Assembly (NCBI RefSeq): GCF_039595395.1
Contig: NZ_JBCNLP010000001.1
Coordinates: forward strand, 1,426,001 to 1,490,000
DNA: 64,000 nucleotides
Source of the DNA: Novosphingobium sp.
Lineage (GTDB): Bacteria > Pseudomonadota > Alphaproteobacteria > Sphingomonadales > Sphingomonadaceae
Reading direction: 5' to 3'
Shown here piece by piece: positions 15,672 to 24,084 of the stretch. The position numbers and the translations under genes are program-made. The first letter of the stretch is position 1, and every line of letters starts with the position of its first letter. The notes under the pieces are model-generated. The model ran no database searches. It was not told the origin of the DNA and was given only the letters and a program-made list of their open reading frames with translations.

Positions 15672-16933
15672 GCCAAATCCCGTGCCAGCCGCAGGCCCAT
15701 GAATTGCCAGCGCTGCTCGGGGTGGAAGAAATTGCGGTAGGAGGCGCGCAGATGGCCGCGCGGTGTGGCGCAACTGCCGCCGCGCAGCACGAACTGGCCG
15801 CTCATGAACTTGCCATTGTATTCGCCCACGGCGCCCGGAGCGGTCCGAAAACCGGGATAGGGGCGATAGGCGCTGCCGGTCCATTCCCACACGTTTCCGA
15901 AGAAGGCCGGGCTAGGCTCTGCGACGGGCCGTACCGCGCCGGGCGCGTCGAGCTGGTGGCCGCTCATCGGATCGTCACCCATGGCTGTGGCCTCCCATTC
16001 CACTTCGGTGGGCAGGCGGGCTCCGGCCCAACTGGCGAAGGCGTCGGCTTCATAGAAGCTGATATGACACACCGGCGCCGCCGGATCGAGCAACTTGCGT
16101 CCCGCCAGCGTGAACTGGCTCCAGCCGTCCTCCCCGCGCCGCCAATAGAGGGGGGCGGTGATCGCCTGCGTCTGGCGCCAGCCCCAGCCGTCCGAGAGCC
16201 ACAGGCGCGGGTCGTCATAGCCGCCGCTTTCGATAAAGGCGATCCATTCGCCATTGGTGACGGTGCGGTCGGCCAGGGCATGGGGTGCGAGAAAGGCGGT
16301 GTGGCTCGGCCCCTCGCAGTCGAAGGCGAAGCTTTCGGGGGCGGGGAGATGGCCGATCTCGATCAGACCGCTGCGCCCGGCGATCCAGCCTTGCGGTCTG
16401 GCGGTGCCGGGGGCGGGGGCATCCTGCGGCCACAAGGCAGGCTCGAGCGGATGGGTGGAGAAGGCGTGGAGGATGTCGGTCAGCAGCAGTTCCTGATGCT
16501 GCTGCTCATGATGGCAGCCCAGCCGCACCAGATCGAGCGCGGCAGGGGACAGCGTGGGCAGGGCGGTCAGCAGCGCCTCATCCACCGCCGCGCGATAGGT
16601 CAGCACCTCCGCCAGCGAGGGGCGTGAGAGCATGCCGCGCGCCGCGCGCGACAGGCGCACCCCTTCGGCTTCGTAATAGCTGTTGAACAGGAAGGGCCAG
16701 TCGGGGTGATGCAGGCGATAGTCGGCCACATGGTCGCGCAGCACGAAGGTTTCGAAGAACCATGTCGTATGCGCCAGATGCCATTTGGCGGGGGAGGCAT
16801 CCTCCATCGACTGGATCGTGGCATCGGCATCCGACAAAGGCGCGGCCAGCGCCTCGGTCAGGGTGCGGACCTGCGCATAGAGTTCCGCCGTGTGGAGCGG
16901 GGCCGTTGCCGGGCGCGGCAGGGTCGAGGCCAT
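15668..16933 (-). CDS. egtB: Ergothioneine biosynthesis sulfoxide synthase EgtB
   Basis: 421 aa. The N-terminal DinB-like domain carries the iron-binding residues in WHLAHTTWFFE (about 51-61) and CHHEQQHQELL (about 140-150), the HX3HXE-type pattern of EgtB. The C-terminal formylglycine-generating-enzyme-like domain has FPSA-type features (CHISFYEADAFASWAGARLPTEVEWEATA, WEWTGSAYRPYPGF, FVLRGGSCATP.GHLRASYRNFFHPEQRW). It would join hercynine to cysteine or gamma-glutamylcysteine with O2 to give the sulfoxide. It starts 4 bp after the egtD stop. No egtA, egtC or egtE is adjacent, so either cysteine is the direct donor or those genes are elsewhere. Confidence 0.93.
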   Translation of the reverse strand: MASTLPRPATAPLHTAELYAQVRTLTEALAAPLSDADATIQSMEDASPAKWHLAHTTWFFETFVLRDHVADYRLHHPDWPFLFNSYYEAEGVRLSRAARGMLSRPSLAEVLTYRAAVDEALLTALPTLSPAALDLVRLGCHHEQQHQELLLTDILHAFSTHPLEPALWPQDAPAPGTARPQGWIAGRSGLIEIGHLPAPESFAFDCEGPSHTAFLAPHALADRTVTNGEWIAFIESGGYDDPRLWLSDGWGWRQTQAITAPLYWRRGEDGWSQFTLAGRKLLDPAAPVCHISFYEADAFASWAGARLPTEVEWEATAMGDDPMSGHQLDAPGAVRPVAEPSPAFFGNVWEWTGSAYRPYPGFRTAPGAVGEYNGKFMSGQFVLRGGSCATPRGHLRASYRNFFHPEQRWQFMGLRLARDLA

Positions 16934-16937
16934 GGGG

Positions 16938-17951
16938 TCAGCGTTCCGCCCGCAGCAGGTTCAGGCTGAACCAGCGGCGCGGATCGGTCCACACCGTATC
17001 CACGCTGAAGCCCGCATCGGCGGCCAGAGCGGCAAATTCGCTCAGGCTGTATTTGTGCGAGTTTTCGATATGCAGCGCCTCGCCCGCCGCGAAGTGGAAG
17101 CGCTGGCCATCGACGGTGACGGTCTGGTCGCTCTGGCTGACCAGCGAGATTTCGATATGGCCGGGGTCATGCACGAAGCGGGCGCGGTGACGGAACTGGT
17201 CGATGTTGAAGTCGGCGCCCAGCTCGCGGTTGGCGCGGGTCAGCACATTCAGGCTGAATTGCGCGGTGACGCCTTGCGCATCGTCATAGGCGCGCTCCAG
17301 CGTGGGGACGTCCTTCTTCAGATCGACGCCGATCAGCATCATGGCGCCCCTTTCGTCAAAATGCGAGAGGCGTTGCCGCCACTGGGCGAGGAAAGCACGC
17401 GCCTCATGCCGCTCGAAATTGCCGATGGTTGATCCGGGGAAGAAGCAGACATCGCGGGCGGTTGAGGGCGGCAGATCGACATCGCCCAGATAATTGCCGC
17501 AGACCGCCGTGACGGCAAGGTGCGGATAGCGCTGCTCGATCGCCTCGGCGGTCGCCGCCAGCGGCACCGGCGAGATATCGAGACAGACATAGCCCGCCGG
17601 CGGCAGGCCCTGCGCCATCAGCGCGTCGAGCAGGAACTCCGCCTTGCCGCCAGACCCCGCGCCCAGCTCGATAAAGCGGGCATTGGCGCCGATGCGCCGC
17701 GCCATCTGCGGGGCATGCGCGCGCAGCAGCGCCATCTCGGTGCGGGTGGGGTAATATTCGGGCAGCTCGCAGATCGCGTCGAACAGCTTCGATCCGGCCG
17801 CGTCATAGAGGAAACGGCAGGGGATCGCCTTGTCCGGGCGGGACAGGCCAGCGAGCAGCGCTTCGAGGAAGGGGGCGGGCGGGGGGGCAGGATGGTCAGG
17901 CCGGATCTGGAGAGCGGTGTCTTGGGAGAGGACGTCGATCAGATCGGGCAT
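16938..17951 (-). CDS. egtD: L-histidine N(alpha)-methyltransferase EgtD
   Basis: 337 aa from ATG 17951 (family about 320 aa; in-frame upstream ATG 18050 would add an unconserved extension). It makes hercynine by three SAM-dependent methylations of histidine. Visible: FLYDAAGSKLFDAICELPEYYPTRTE (about 42-67), the SAM motif FIELGAGSGGKAEFLLDAL, FFPGSTIGNFE, the DLKKD segment, and the C-terminal E..HKYS...F motif (HIENSHKYSLSEFAALAADAGF) that closes the histidine site. First gene of the compact cluster egtD-egtB-MHS-GST. Confidence 0.93.
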   Translation of the reverse strand: MPDLIDVLSQDTALQIRPDHPAPPPAPFLEALLAGLSRPDKAIPCRFLYDAAGSKLFDAICELPEYYPTRTEMALLRAHAPQMARRIGANARFIELGAGSGGKAEFLLDALMAQGLPPAGYVCLDISPVPLAATAEAIEQRYPHLAVTAVCGNYLGDVDLPPSTARDVCFFPGSTIGNFERHEARAFLAQWRQRLSHFDERGAMMLIGVDLKKDVPTLERAYDDAQGVTAQFSLNVLTRANRELGADFNIDQFRHRARFVHDPGHIEISLVSQSDQTVTVDGQRFHFAAGEALHIENSHKYSLSEFAALAADAGFSVDTVWTDPRRWFSLNLLRAER

Positions 17952-18062
17952 GCCATGCGCTTTCTGCTTGGGGAGGCCGAGGCATCCCGGTGGCTGCGGT
18001 GGTCCGCTTGCTCCTTCAAGTACGAACGGAGGCGGGGAGAAGTTCCGCACAGCTTAACGCAA

Positions 18063-18098
18063 TCAGGCCCGGCACCGCAGATGCGGAACCGGGCCTGA
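18063..18098. terminator. Hairpin between egtD promoter region and the emrB-like stop
   Basis: TCAGGCCCGG (18063-18072) pairs perfectly with CCGGGCCTGA (18089-18098); an inner CCGCA/TGCGG stem extends it. On the minus strand it lies 24 nt after the EmrB-like stop codon and is the likely end of the efflux operon. Confidence 0.6.
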
Positions 18099-18121
18099 CG
18101 CGGGGGGGCTGTTTGTTTGGG

Positions 18122-19669
18122 TTAATGCGCCGCGCTGGTGTCCACCTTGCCGCGCGGACGCGGGGCCAGCCAGATGATCAGCGCCGAGGCGAAGAACAGG
18201 AAGGAGGAGGCCAGGAAGATATGCGTCGTGGCCACCGCCGTGCTTTGCGTCGCGATCTGCTGCTCGATCACGCCGCGGATCTGGCCGAGCGAGAAGCCTG
18301 CCGTATCCAGCGCGTCACGCGTCGGGCCGGTGTTCATCTGGGAGACCAGCTCGTTGCGCGAAATGCGCGAGTCACTGTCCCATGCCGTGGTGACGATGGA
18401 GGTCGCCACCGCGCCCGACAGCGTGCGCAGGAAGCTCATCACACCGGCGGCCGAGGCGGTTTCCTCCGGGCTCACCGCGCCCAGCGCAATGGTCGTCACC
18501 GGCACGAAGAACAGCGGCAGACCGATGCCCTGCAGCAATTGCGGGAAGGCGAAGGTCCAGAAATCGCCGCCGCTGTTCCAATGGGCGCGCATCAGCGTGG
18601 TGACGCCCAGCCAGGTGATGCCCAGGAACACCAGCAGGCGCGGATCGACCCGCGTCACCCAGCGCGCCACGAAGGGTGACATCACCACTGCCGACATGCC
18701 CGAGAAGGCAGTTACGTAACCGGCATAGGTCGCGGTGTAGCCCTGAGAGGATTGCAGCCACTGCGGAATGATCACCGCCGAGGTGAAGTAGGTGCCGAAA
18801 CAGGCCGCCATGGCCAGCGTCGCCACGGTGAAGCCGCGATGGCGCAGCACCCGCAGATCGACCACCGGATGGGCGTCGGTGAACTCCCAGGCGCAGAAGA
18901 CCAGAAAGCCGATCGCCGCCAGAATGCCCAGGGCGAGGATGAAGTTGTTGTTGAACCAGTCGCGGTCATGCCCAAGGTCGAGCATGAGCTGCAGGCAGGC
19001 CACCCAGCCCACCAGCAGGCCCAGACCCACCACATCGATGCGCGGCTGGCTGGTGGGCGTTTCGGCCGCACGCAGATAGCGCATGGAAATGAACAGGCAG
19101 ACCGCCGCCACGGGCAGGTTGATGAAGAAGATCCAGTGCCATGACCAGTTGTCGGAGATGGTGCCGCCAAGGATCGGGCCCAGAATCGGCGCCGTCACCG
19201 TGGTCATCGCCCACATGCCCATGGCCGCGCCGTGCTTCTCCTTGGGGAAGATGCGCAGCAGCAGGGTCTGGGTCAGCGGCATCAGCGGGCCGCCGCAGAA
19301 GCCTTGGCCAAGGCGGCAGATCACCAGCATGGGCAGGTTGGTGGACATGCCGCACAGCGCGGAAAAGATGGCAAAGCCCGCCATGCCCATGATGAAGGTC
19401 TTCACCGCGCCATAGCGCAGCGACAGGAAGCCCGTCAGCGGCACGCAGACCGCCTCGGCCACCGAATAGGAGGTGATGATCCAGGTGCCCTGGCTTGCGG
19501 AAATCGCGAGGCCACCCGCGATATGCTCCACCGAGACGTTGGCGATGGTGGTGTCGAGCACCACCATGAAGTTGCTCAGGGCCAGCGCGAAGGCCGCGAT
19601 CAGCAGGGATGTGCCCTGTAGAACCTGATCGGGCGGCAGCGCCGGCTTCTTGGAAGCCGGTTCAGCCAT
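18122..19669 (-). CDS. emrB: DHA2-family multidrug efflux permease (EmrB-like)
   Basis: 515 aa, 14-TM drug:H+ antiporter. TM1 carries SNFMVVLDTTIANVSVEHI (about residues 32-50), the DHA2 motif 'LD.TIVNVALP'-type; motif C lies in GPILGGTISDNWSWHWIFFINLP (about 153-175), diagnostic of EmrB. ATG 19669 is immediately after the EmrA-like stop (19672). With EmrA- and TolC-like genes upstream it forms a tripartite pump through both membranes. Substrates are probably hydrophobic or aromatic toxicants (inference). Confidence 0.92.
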   Translation of the reverse strand: MAEPASKKPALPPDQVLQGTSLLIAAFALALSNFMVVLDTTIANVSVEHIAGGLAISASQGTWIITSYSVAEAVCVPLTGFLSLRYGAVKTFIMGMAGFAIFSALCGMSTNLPMLVICRLGQGFCGGPLMPLTQTLLLRIFPKEKHGAAMGMWAMTTVTAPILGPILGGTISDNWSWHWIFFINLPVAAVCLFISMRYLRAAETPTSQPRIDVVGLGLLVGWVACLQLMLDLGHDRDWFNNNFILALGILAAIGFLVFCAWEFTDAHPVVDLRVLRHRGFTVATLAMAACFGTYFTSAVIIPQWLQSSQGYTATYAGYVTAFSGMSAVVMSPFVARWVTRVDPRLLVFLGITWLGVTTLMRAHWNSGGDFWTFAFPQLLQGIGLPLFFVPVTTIALGAVSPEETASAAGVMSFLRTLSGAVATSIVTTAWDSDSRISRNELVSQMNTGPTRDALDTAGFSLGQIRGVIEQQIATQSTAVATTHIFLASSFLFFASALIIWLAPRPRGKVDTSAAH

Positions 19670-19671
19670 GG

Positions 19672-20817
19672 TCAGTCCCCGCTGGAGAGGTTGATGTCAG
19701 CATCCATCGACAGGCCGACGCGCAGCGGGTGATCGGCCAGCTCCTTGGGATCGAGTTTCACGCGCACGGGCAGGCGCTGCACGATCTTGATCCAGTTGCC
19801 GGTGGCGTTCTGCGCCGGGATCAGCGCGAAGGCGCTGCCGGTGCCGCCCGAGAAACCGGCGACCTTGCCATGGAACACCACGCCGCTGCCGTAGAGATCG
19901 GAGGTCAGTTCCACGCTCTGGCCGACCTTGACCTTCTGGAGCTGGCTTTCCTTGTAATTGGCATCGACATAGAGCGCGCCCACCGGCACCACGCGCATCA
20001 GCGTGTTGCCCGCGGCCACGCGCTGACCGACCTGCACGCTGCGGCCCGAGACCACGCCATCGACCGGCGCGCGGATGACGGTGCGTTCCAGATCCAGCTT
20101 CGCCTGATCGACCCTGGCCTGCGCGGCCAGCACATCGGGGTTGTTGGTGACGGTGGTGCCCGCGATCAGCGCATCGGTGGCCGAGAAGTTGCCCTGAGCC
20201 ACGCCCTTGTCCGATCCGGCCTGCATGACCGAGGCGCGGGCCTGTTCGAGGCTGGCGCGCGCGGCGGCGAAGGCGTTGGTCGCGGAGGTCAGCTCGTCGC
20301 CCGAGACGGCGCCATGCGGGGCCAGCGTGCGGCGGCGATCCAGATCGATCTTGGCCTTGTCATAGGCGGCCTGCGCCGAAGAGAGCTGGGCCTGAGCGCT
20401 GACGATCATGGCCTGACGGGCCTTGATCTGCGTGGCCAGCGCCTTGCCGGCAAAGGTGGTCTGGCCATACTGGCGCTTGGCCTTGGCCAGATCCGCCTCG
20501 GCCTGGTTGAGGGCGATCTGGGCGTCGCGCGGGTCGATGCGGACCAGCACGTCGCCCTTGTGGACGACCTGCGTATCCTGCACATCGACCTCGGCGATCT
20601 GCCCGGCGACCATCGGCGTGATGGTGGCGGTGTCAGCGCCGACATAGGCGTTGTCGGTGGTGACATGGCGGCTGCCGATCAGCACATACCAGCCCCCGGC
20701 CACCACGCCTGCCGCGACGACGGCAATGGCGATGCCGGTGAGCAGCTTCTTGCGGCGGTTCGAGCGGGTCGCGTCTTCCTGCGACTGCGAAACGGAGTTG
20801 AGATCGGCTTCAGCCAT
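19672..20817 (-). CDS. emrA: HlyD/EmrA-family membrane fusion (periplasmic adaptor) protein
   Basis: 381 aa. A cytoplasmic N-terminus with basic RSNRRKK is followed by one TM segment (LLTGIAIAVVAAGVVAGGWYVLIG, about 25-48). The lipoyl half-motifs lie in TDNAYVGADTATITPMVAGQIAEVDV and VIRAPVDGVVSGRSVQVGQRVAAG, and an alpha-helical hairpin rich in Ala, Gln and Lys covers about 110-210. ATG 20817 has AAGGA eight bases upstream and overlaps the stop of the outer-membrane factor gene by 8 bp (ATGGCTGA), giving translational coupling. Confidence 0.92.
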   Translation of the reverse strand: MAEADLNSVSQSQEDATRSNRRKKLLTGIAIAVVAAGVVAGGWYVLIGSRHVTTDNAYVGADTATITPMVAGQIAEVDVQDTQVVHKGDVLVRIDPRDAQIALNQAEADLAKAKRQYGQTTFAGKALATQIKARQAMIVSAQAQLSSAQAAYDKAKIDLDRRRTLAPHGAVSGDELTSATNAFAAARASLEQARASVMQAGSDKGVAQGNFSATDALIAGTTVTNNPDVLAAQARVDQAKLDLERTVIRAPVDGVVSGRSVQVGQRVAAGNTLMRVVPVGALYVDANYKESQLQKVKVGQSVELTSDLYGSGVVFHGKVAGFSGGTGSAFALIPAQNATGNWIKIVQRLPVRVKLDPKELADHPLRVGLSMDADINLSSGD

Positions 20818-22300
20818 GGGTTGCATCCTTGGGGGCATTTGCGGCTGCGGCCGCTGAAGGGGGGGTGTTGTTGGCGACAGAGGCACTCAGCCCGCCGCCC
20901 AGAGCGCGCACCAGCGCGACATCCAGCGTGAAGGCACGCGCCTGAAGATCGGCATGGGTGCGCCGCGCGGTCAGCACGGCCTCCTGCGCCGAAAGCACAT
21001 TGAGATAGGTGGAGAGCCCGCCCTTGTAGCGCATGTTGGCGATCTCATAGGCCGCCTCGGACTGGGTGAGGGCCTGGCCGCTCTGTTCCAGCCGCTGGGT
21101 CAGCATCGACTGGCTGGCGGCGGCGTCGGCCACGTCATGGAAGGCGCCCGCGACAGTCTTGTCATAGGCGGCGACCGCCTCGTCGAAGGTCGAGCGGGCC
21201 GAGCGGTACTTGCCCTTGATCTCTCCGGCATGGAAGATCGGCATGGAGATCGACGGGCCGATGCCGGCCAGCACGGTGCTGCCCTGCACGAGGTTCTCCA
21301 GCCCGATCGCGGGATGCGCCGCCAGTGCCGAGATCGATACGGCCGGATAGAAACCGGCGCGGGCGACCTTGATCTGCTCGTCATCGGCCTTCACGCGGGC
21401 CAGAGCGGCCGCGACATCGGGGCGATGGGCGATCAGATCGGTGGTGACGCCCTCGGGCAGGCCGCGCGCGGCGATCTGCACCGTGGGGCGGGCGATGGAC
21501 AGGCCACGATCCGGACCCTTGCCGAGCAGCGCGGCCAGAGCATTGCGGGTGAGGGCAATGTTCTCGTCGATCTGCAGCATTTGCTCGCGGGCGGCGGGCA
21601 CGGCGGCCTGCGCCTGCTTCAGCTCCGCCTGCGTATCGAGGCCGTTGGTGACGCGCTCGCTGGTGAGCTGGGCCTGCGTTTCCTTCAGCCTGATCGAGGC
21701 CTCCTGCACATCGCGCTCGGCATAGAGACGGGCGAGATCGGCGTAGGAGCTGGCGATGGCGGTCGAAAGCGTCAGGCGGGCCTGCGCCACATCCAGCTCG
21801 GCCGCGGTGCTTTCCAGCTTGGCGGCGCGCAGGGCGGCGCGGTTCTTGCCCCAGAGGTCAAGATCGAAGCTGAGCTGGAGCACATCGGCGCCAACGCCGC
21901 TCCAGCCGTCGGACAGGATCCCGCCGGGGAAGTCCTTGGCATAGGTTTCCTGACCGATGATGCGGCCGTCCAGCTTGGGCAGCAGGGGGGCGTGCTGCTG
22001 CTGCTGATAGCCTTGCGCCTGATGCAGGCGGGCAACGGCGGTCGCGACATCGGGGGAGCCGGACAGCCCTTCCGCAATCAGCGCGTCGAGCTGGGGGTCG
22101 CCATAGGCATGCCACCAGTCCTGCGTGGGCCATGCCGCATCGGAACGCGTGGCGGCGCCCAGCGTTTGCTGAGAGGCATAGTCGGATACGGCGGTCGGGG
22201 TGGGCTTGGGGCCGAGCGGCGGGGGGCTGACACAGCCGGCCAGCAGCACGGGCAGCAGGGCGGCTAGGATGGTCGTGGTGCGAAGTGGGGGGTGCTTCAT
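20810..22300 (-). CDS. Outer-membrane efflux lipoprotein, TolC/NodT (OMF) family
   Basis: 496 aa from ATG 22300. A lipoprotein signal peptide ends in the lipobox LLAGC (about residues 16-20). The repeated OMF helical architecture follows: WWHAYGDPQLDALIAEGLSGSPDVATAVARL and, in the second half, GLPEGVTTDLIAHRPDVAAALARVKADDEQIKVARAGFYPAVS, the classic NodT-type duplication. First gene of the efflux operon, divergent from the TetR gene. Its start lies just beside the operator-like repeat at 22306-22326, so repressor binding would occlude its promoter. Confidence 0.92.
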   Translation of the reverse strand: MKHPPLRTTTILAALLPVLLAGCVSPPPLGPKPTPTAVSDYASQQTLGAATRSDAAWPTQDWWHAYGDPQLDALIAEGLSGSPDVATAVARLHQAQGYQQQQHAPLLPKLDGRIIGQETYAKDFPGGILSDGWSGVGADVLQLSFDLDLWGKNRAALRAAKLESTAAELDVAQARLTLSTAIASSYADLARLYAERDVQEASIRLKETQAQLTSERVTNGLDTQAELKQAQAAVPAAREQMLQIDENIALTRNALAALLGKGPDRGLSIARPTVQIAARGLPEGVTTDLIAHRPDVAAALARVKADDEQIKVARAGFYPAVSISALAAHPAIGLENLVQGSTVLAGIGPSISMPIFHAGEIKGKYRSARSTFDEAVAAYDKTVAGAFHDVADAAASQSMLTQRLEQSGQALTQSEAAYEIANMRYKGGLSTYLNVLSAQEAVLTARRTHADLQARAFTLDVALVRALGGGLSASVANNTPPSAAAAANAPKDATHG

Positions 22301-22305
22301 AATTT

Positions 22306-22326
22306 TTACCGTACTGTTGGGTACGC
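22306..22326. promoter_or_regulatory. TetR-type operator-like site 1 (proximal to efflux operon)
   Basis: The 21-bp segment begins TTACCGTACTGT and ends GTACGC; it matches the segment at 22362-22382 at 16 of 21 positions in direct orientation. It lies 6 bp upstream of the outer-membrane factor start codon. Confidence 0.6.
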
Positions 22327-22361
22327 TGCATATCGCCTTGTAGAAGGGTCTTGTCAACCCA

Positions 22362-22382
22362 TTACCATACTGTACAGTACGA
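22362..22382. promoter_or_regulatory. TetR-type operator-like site 2 (proximal to tetR)
   Basis: The 21-bp segment contains the perfect 12-bp palindrome TACTGTACAGTA (22368-22379) and ends 12 bp before the TetR start codon. With site 1 it is suitably placed for autorepression plus repression of the pump operon. Start-to-start spacing of the two sites is 56 bp. Confidence 0.65.
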
Positions 22383-22394
22383 CATATTGAGTGT

Positions 22395-23042
22395 ATGGAT
22401 AATGGCATGAGCAAGAGAGAAGAGCGCCGGGGTGAACGGCGCGCCACCATTCTGGAGATCGCGGGCAAGTGCTTCTTTGAACACGGCTATGCGGGCACCA
22501 CCATGTCTGCCGTGGCGGCCCGTCTGGGCGGTTCCAAGGGCACGCTGTGGAGCTATTTTTCCTCGAAAGAAGAGCTGTTTGCGGCCTGTGTCGAGGAAAA
22601 GACCGAGCTGTTCCGCACCGAACTGGTGCAGGTGCTCAATTCAGGCGCGCCCTTGCGCACCGCGATCGAGGGGTTCTGCCGCCGCTTCATGGCCAAGATC
22701 CGCGAGCCTCAATCGGTGGCGCTCTATCAACTGCTGTGCGGCGAGGGCACGCGGGCTCCAGAGGCGAGTCGCATCTTCTATGAGCGCGGCCCCGGCGTGG
22801 TGCAGGCGCTGCTGGTGGGTTTTCTGGGCAGCCATGTCGAGGCCGGGCGGTTGAGCGGCGGCACGGCGCTGGAAATGGCGCAGGTGCTGATCTCGCTGTG
22901 CACTGGCATTTCGCATCAGCGGGTGCTGCTGGGGCTCAATTGCCCGCAGGGCATGATGCAGCCGCCGCCGCCCGAGAAGATCGCGGATCTGTTCTTCCGG
23001 CTCTACGCTGTGGATGATGGCGAGAGCAAGCGAGTCGCCTGA
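22395..23042 (+). CDS. TetR/AcrR-family transcriptional repressor of the efflux operon
   Basis: 215 aa. The N-terminal helix-turn-helix is RATILEIAGKCFFEHGYAGTTMSAVAARLGGSKGTLWSYFSSKEELFAA (about residues 16-64), a canonical TetR domain. The C-terminal ligand/dimer domain (about 70-205) resembles the TetR_C group often paired with RND/MFS pumps. It is divergent from the TolC-EmrA-EmrB operon with two operator-like repeats between, so it very likely represses it. ATG 22407 (MSKREERR) is an alternative start. Confidence 0.92.
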   Translation: MDNGMSKREERRGERRATILEIAGKCFFEHGYAGTTMSAVAARLGGSKGTLWSYFSSKEELFAACVEEKTELFRTELVQVLNSGAPLRTAIEGFCRRFMAKIREPQSVALYQLLCGEGTRAPEASRIFYERGPGVVQALLVGFLGSHVEAGRLSGGTALEMAQVLISLCTGISHQRVLLGLNCPQGMMQPPPPEKIADLFFRLYAVDDGESKRVA

Positions 23043-23116
23043 TTTAAGCGCAGTTGGAGAGTTCCGGCACAACCTTCGGGAAACAATGTGTTATCGTCGG
23101 GAGACGTTATGGGAGC

Positions 23117-23137
23117 GCGAGGGGGTAACCCCCTCGC
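23117..23137. terminator. Strong hairpin between convergent tetR and tenA-like genes
   Basis: GCGAGGGGG (23117-23125) and CCCCCTCGC (23129-23137) form a perfect 9-bp stem with a TAA loop, followed on the plus strand by a T-rich stretch. It probably ends tetR transcription and may serve both strands. Confidence 0.65.
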
Positions 23138-23149
23138 ACCTGTCTTTCT

Positions 23150-23821
23150 TCAATTAAACCCTACCGGCCACTCTGCCTGGCGATAGGCCGAATCCCAGAA
23201 CATCCATTCAAAGCGCGTCGCATTGCGGAAGGCGGTGGCCATGCCTTGCCGAATCGCGGGCGAGGCCTGCGCGGCGGCTTCATCGACCAGAGCCCGCACG
23301 CGATCCGTGGCCGCGCCAAAGTCGGGGGCGGCATAGGTGTCGATCCATGCCGCATAGGGATTGGGCGAGACAGCCTGCGGCTTGATCGCGCAACCGACCT
23401 CCCAATAGACCCAGAAGCAGGGCAGGATGCCCGCGATCAGCTCCTCATAGCTGCGTGTGGCGGCCAGACCCGCCAGATAACCGGTGTAGCCCAGACAAGC
23501 GGGCGAGGGCTCTGCGACCTGAACCATGGCAGGGGTGACACCGAATTGCGCGAAAAAGCCCTGATGGAGGATTTCCTCGACCTGCACGGCCACCTTGGCG
23601 CCGTCGGAAAACTCCAGCCGCCCGGCGGATGAGGGCGCGCGGGCCGCGGCGATGGCCAGCACACGGGCATATTCGGCCAGATAGAGGCTGTCCTGCAGGA
23701 TGTAATGGCGGAAGCTGTCGGGGCTGAGCGTGCCATCGGCCAGTTCGCTCAGGAACGGCTGGGCGAGGATGGCGCGGCGCAGCGGGGCCAGCTCTTGCCA
23801 GATGGTGTCGCAGAAACTCAT
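23150..23821 (-). CDS. tenA: TenA-family protein (aminopyrimidine aminohydrolase / thiaminase II-like)
   Basis: 223 aa, typical TenA length. Family features: an N-terminal FCDTIWQELAPLRRAILAQPFLSELADGTL, FRHYILQDSLYLAEYARVLAIAAARAP (with the substrate-binding Asp/Tyr region), a mid-protein Cys (PACLGYTGYLAGLA), the GILPCFWVYWEVG segment (conserved Cys plus aromatic cage) and a C-terminal F.NATRFEWMFWDSAY (active-site Glu). It would hydrolyse thiamin breakdown products for salvage. No TPP riboswitch is recognisable upstream; an intrinsic terminator on the same strand lies 67 bp ahead of the start. Confidence 0.9.
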   Translation of the reverse strand: MSFCDTIWQELAPLRRAILAQPFLSELADGTLSPDSFRHYILQDSLYLAEYARVLAIAAARAPSSAGRLEFSDGAKVAVQVEEILHQGFFAQFGVTPAMVQVAEPSPACLGYTGYLAGLAATRSYEELIAGILPCFWVYWEVGCAIKPQAVSPNPYAAWIDTYAAPDFGAATDRVRALVDEAAAQASPAIRQGMATAFRNATRFEWMFWDSAYRQAEWPVGFN

Positions 23822-23887
23822 GAGCCGGGCCTTTTCTTTGAGAGCGAGCGGGCCGCATGCCTCAGGCCTTCGCCTCTGTCGATGGCC

Positions 23888-23915
23888 AAAAAAAAGCCCG
23901 ATCGTGAGACCGGGC
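23888..23915 (-). terminator. Intrinsic terminator on the minus strand, upstream of tenA
   Basis: On the minus strand an 8-bp GC-rich stem (GCCCGGTC/GATCGGGC, one G-U pair) with a TCAC loop is followed by eight T. No minus-strand gene lies between it and the divergent gene at 24085, so it ends either a short untranslated RNA or a tenA leader transcript. Confidence 0.75.
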
Positions 23916-24084
23916 CTTGGAAAGTTTGGGAGAGGATGCCTGAAAGGCGAGTTTCTTATTGCAGCGCAGCATGGATGTTGCAAATGCGAAAAACGAAACA
24001 GTCGATGCGCAAATCGGAACAAGGGGCCGGGCCGGGCAGAGAGGCTCTGGCGTCATGCGGGGAGGGACGCTAGAGCCCCGCGCC

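Noticed and set aside
17952..18050. N-terminal extension of EgtD starting at 18050
   Set aside because: Pro-rich, unlike EgtD family N-termini; ATG 17951 gives the usual length.
23822..24084. TPP riboswitch upstream of tenA
   Set aside because: The conserved CTGAGA and ACCTGATC...GCGTAGGGA elements are absent on the minus strand; only a terminator is present.
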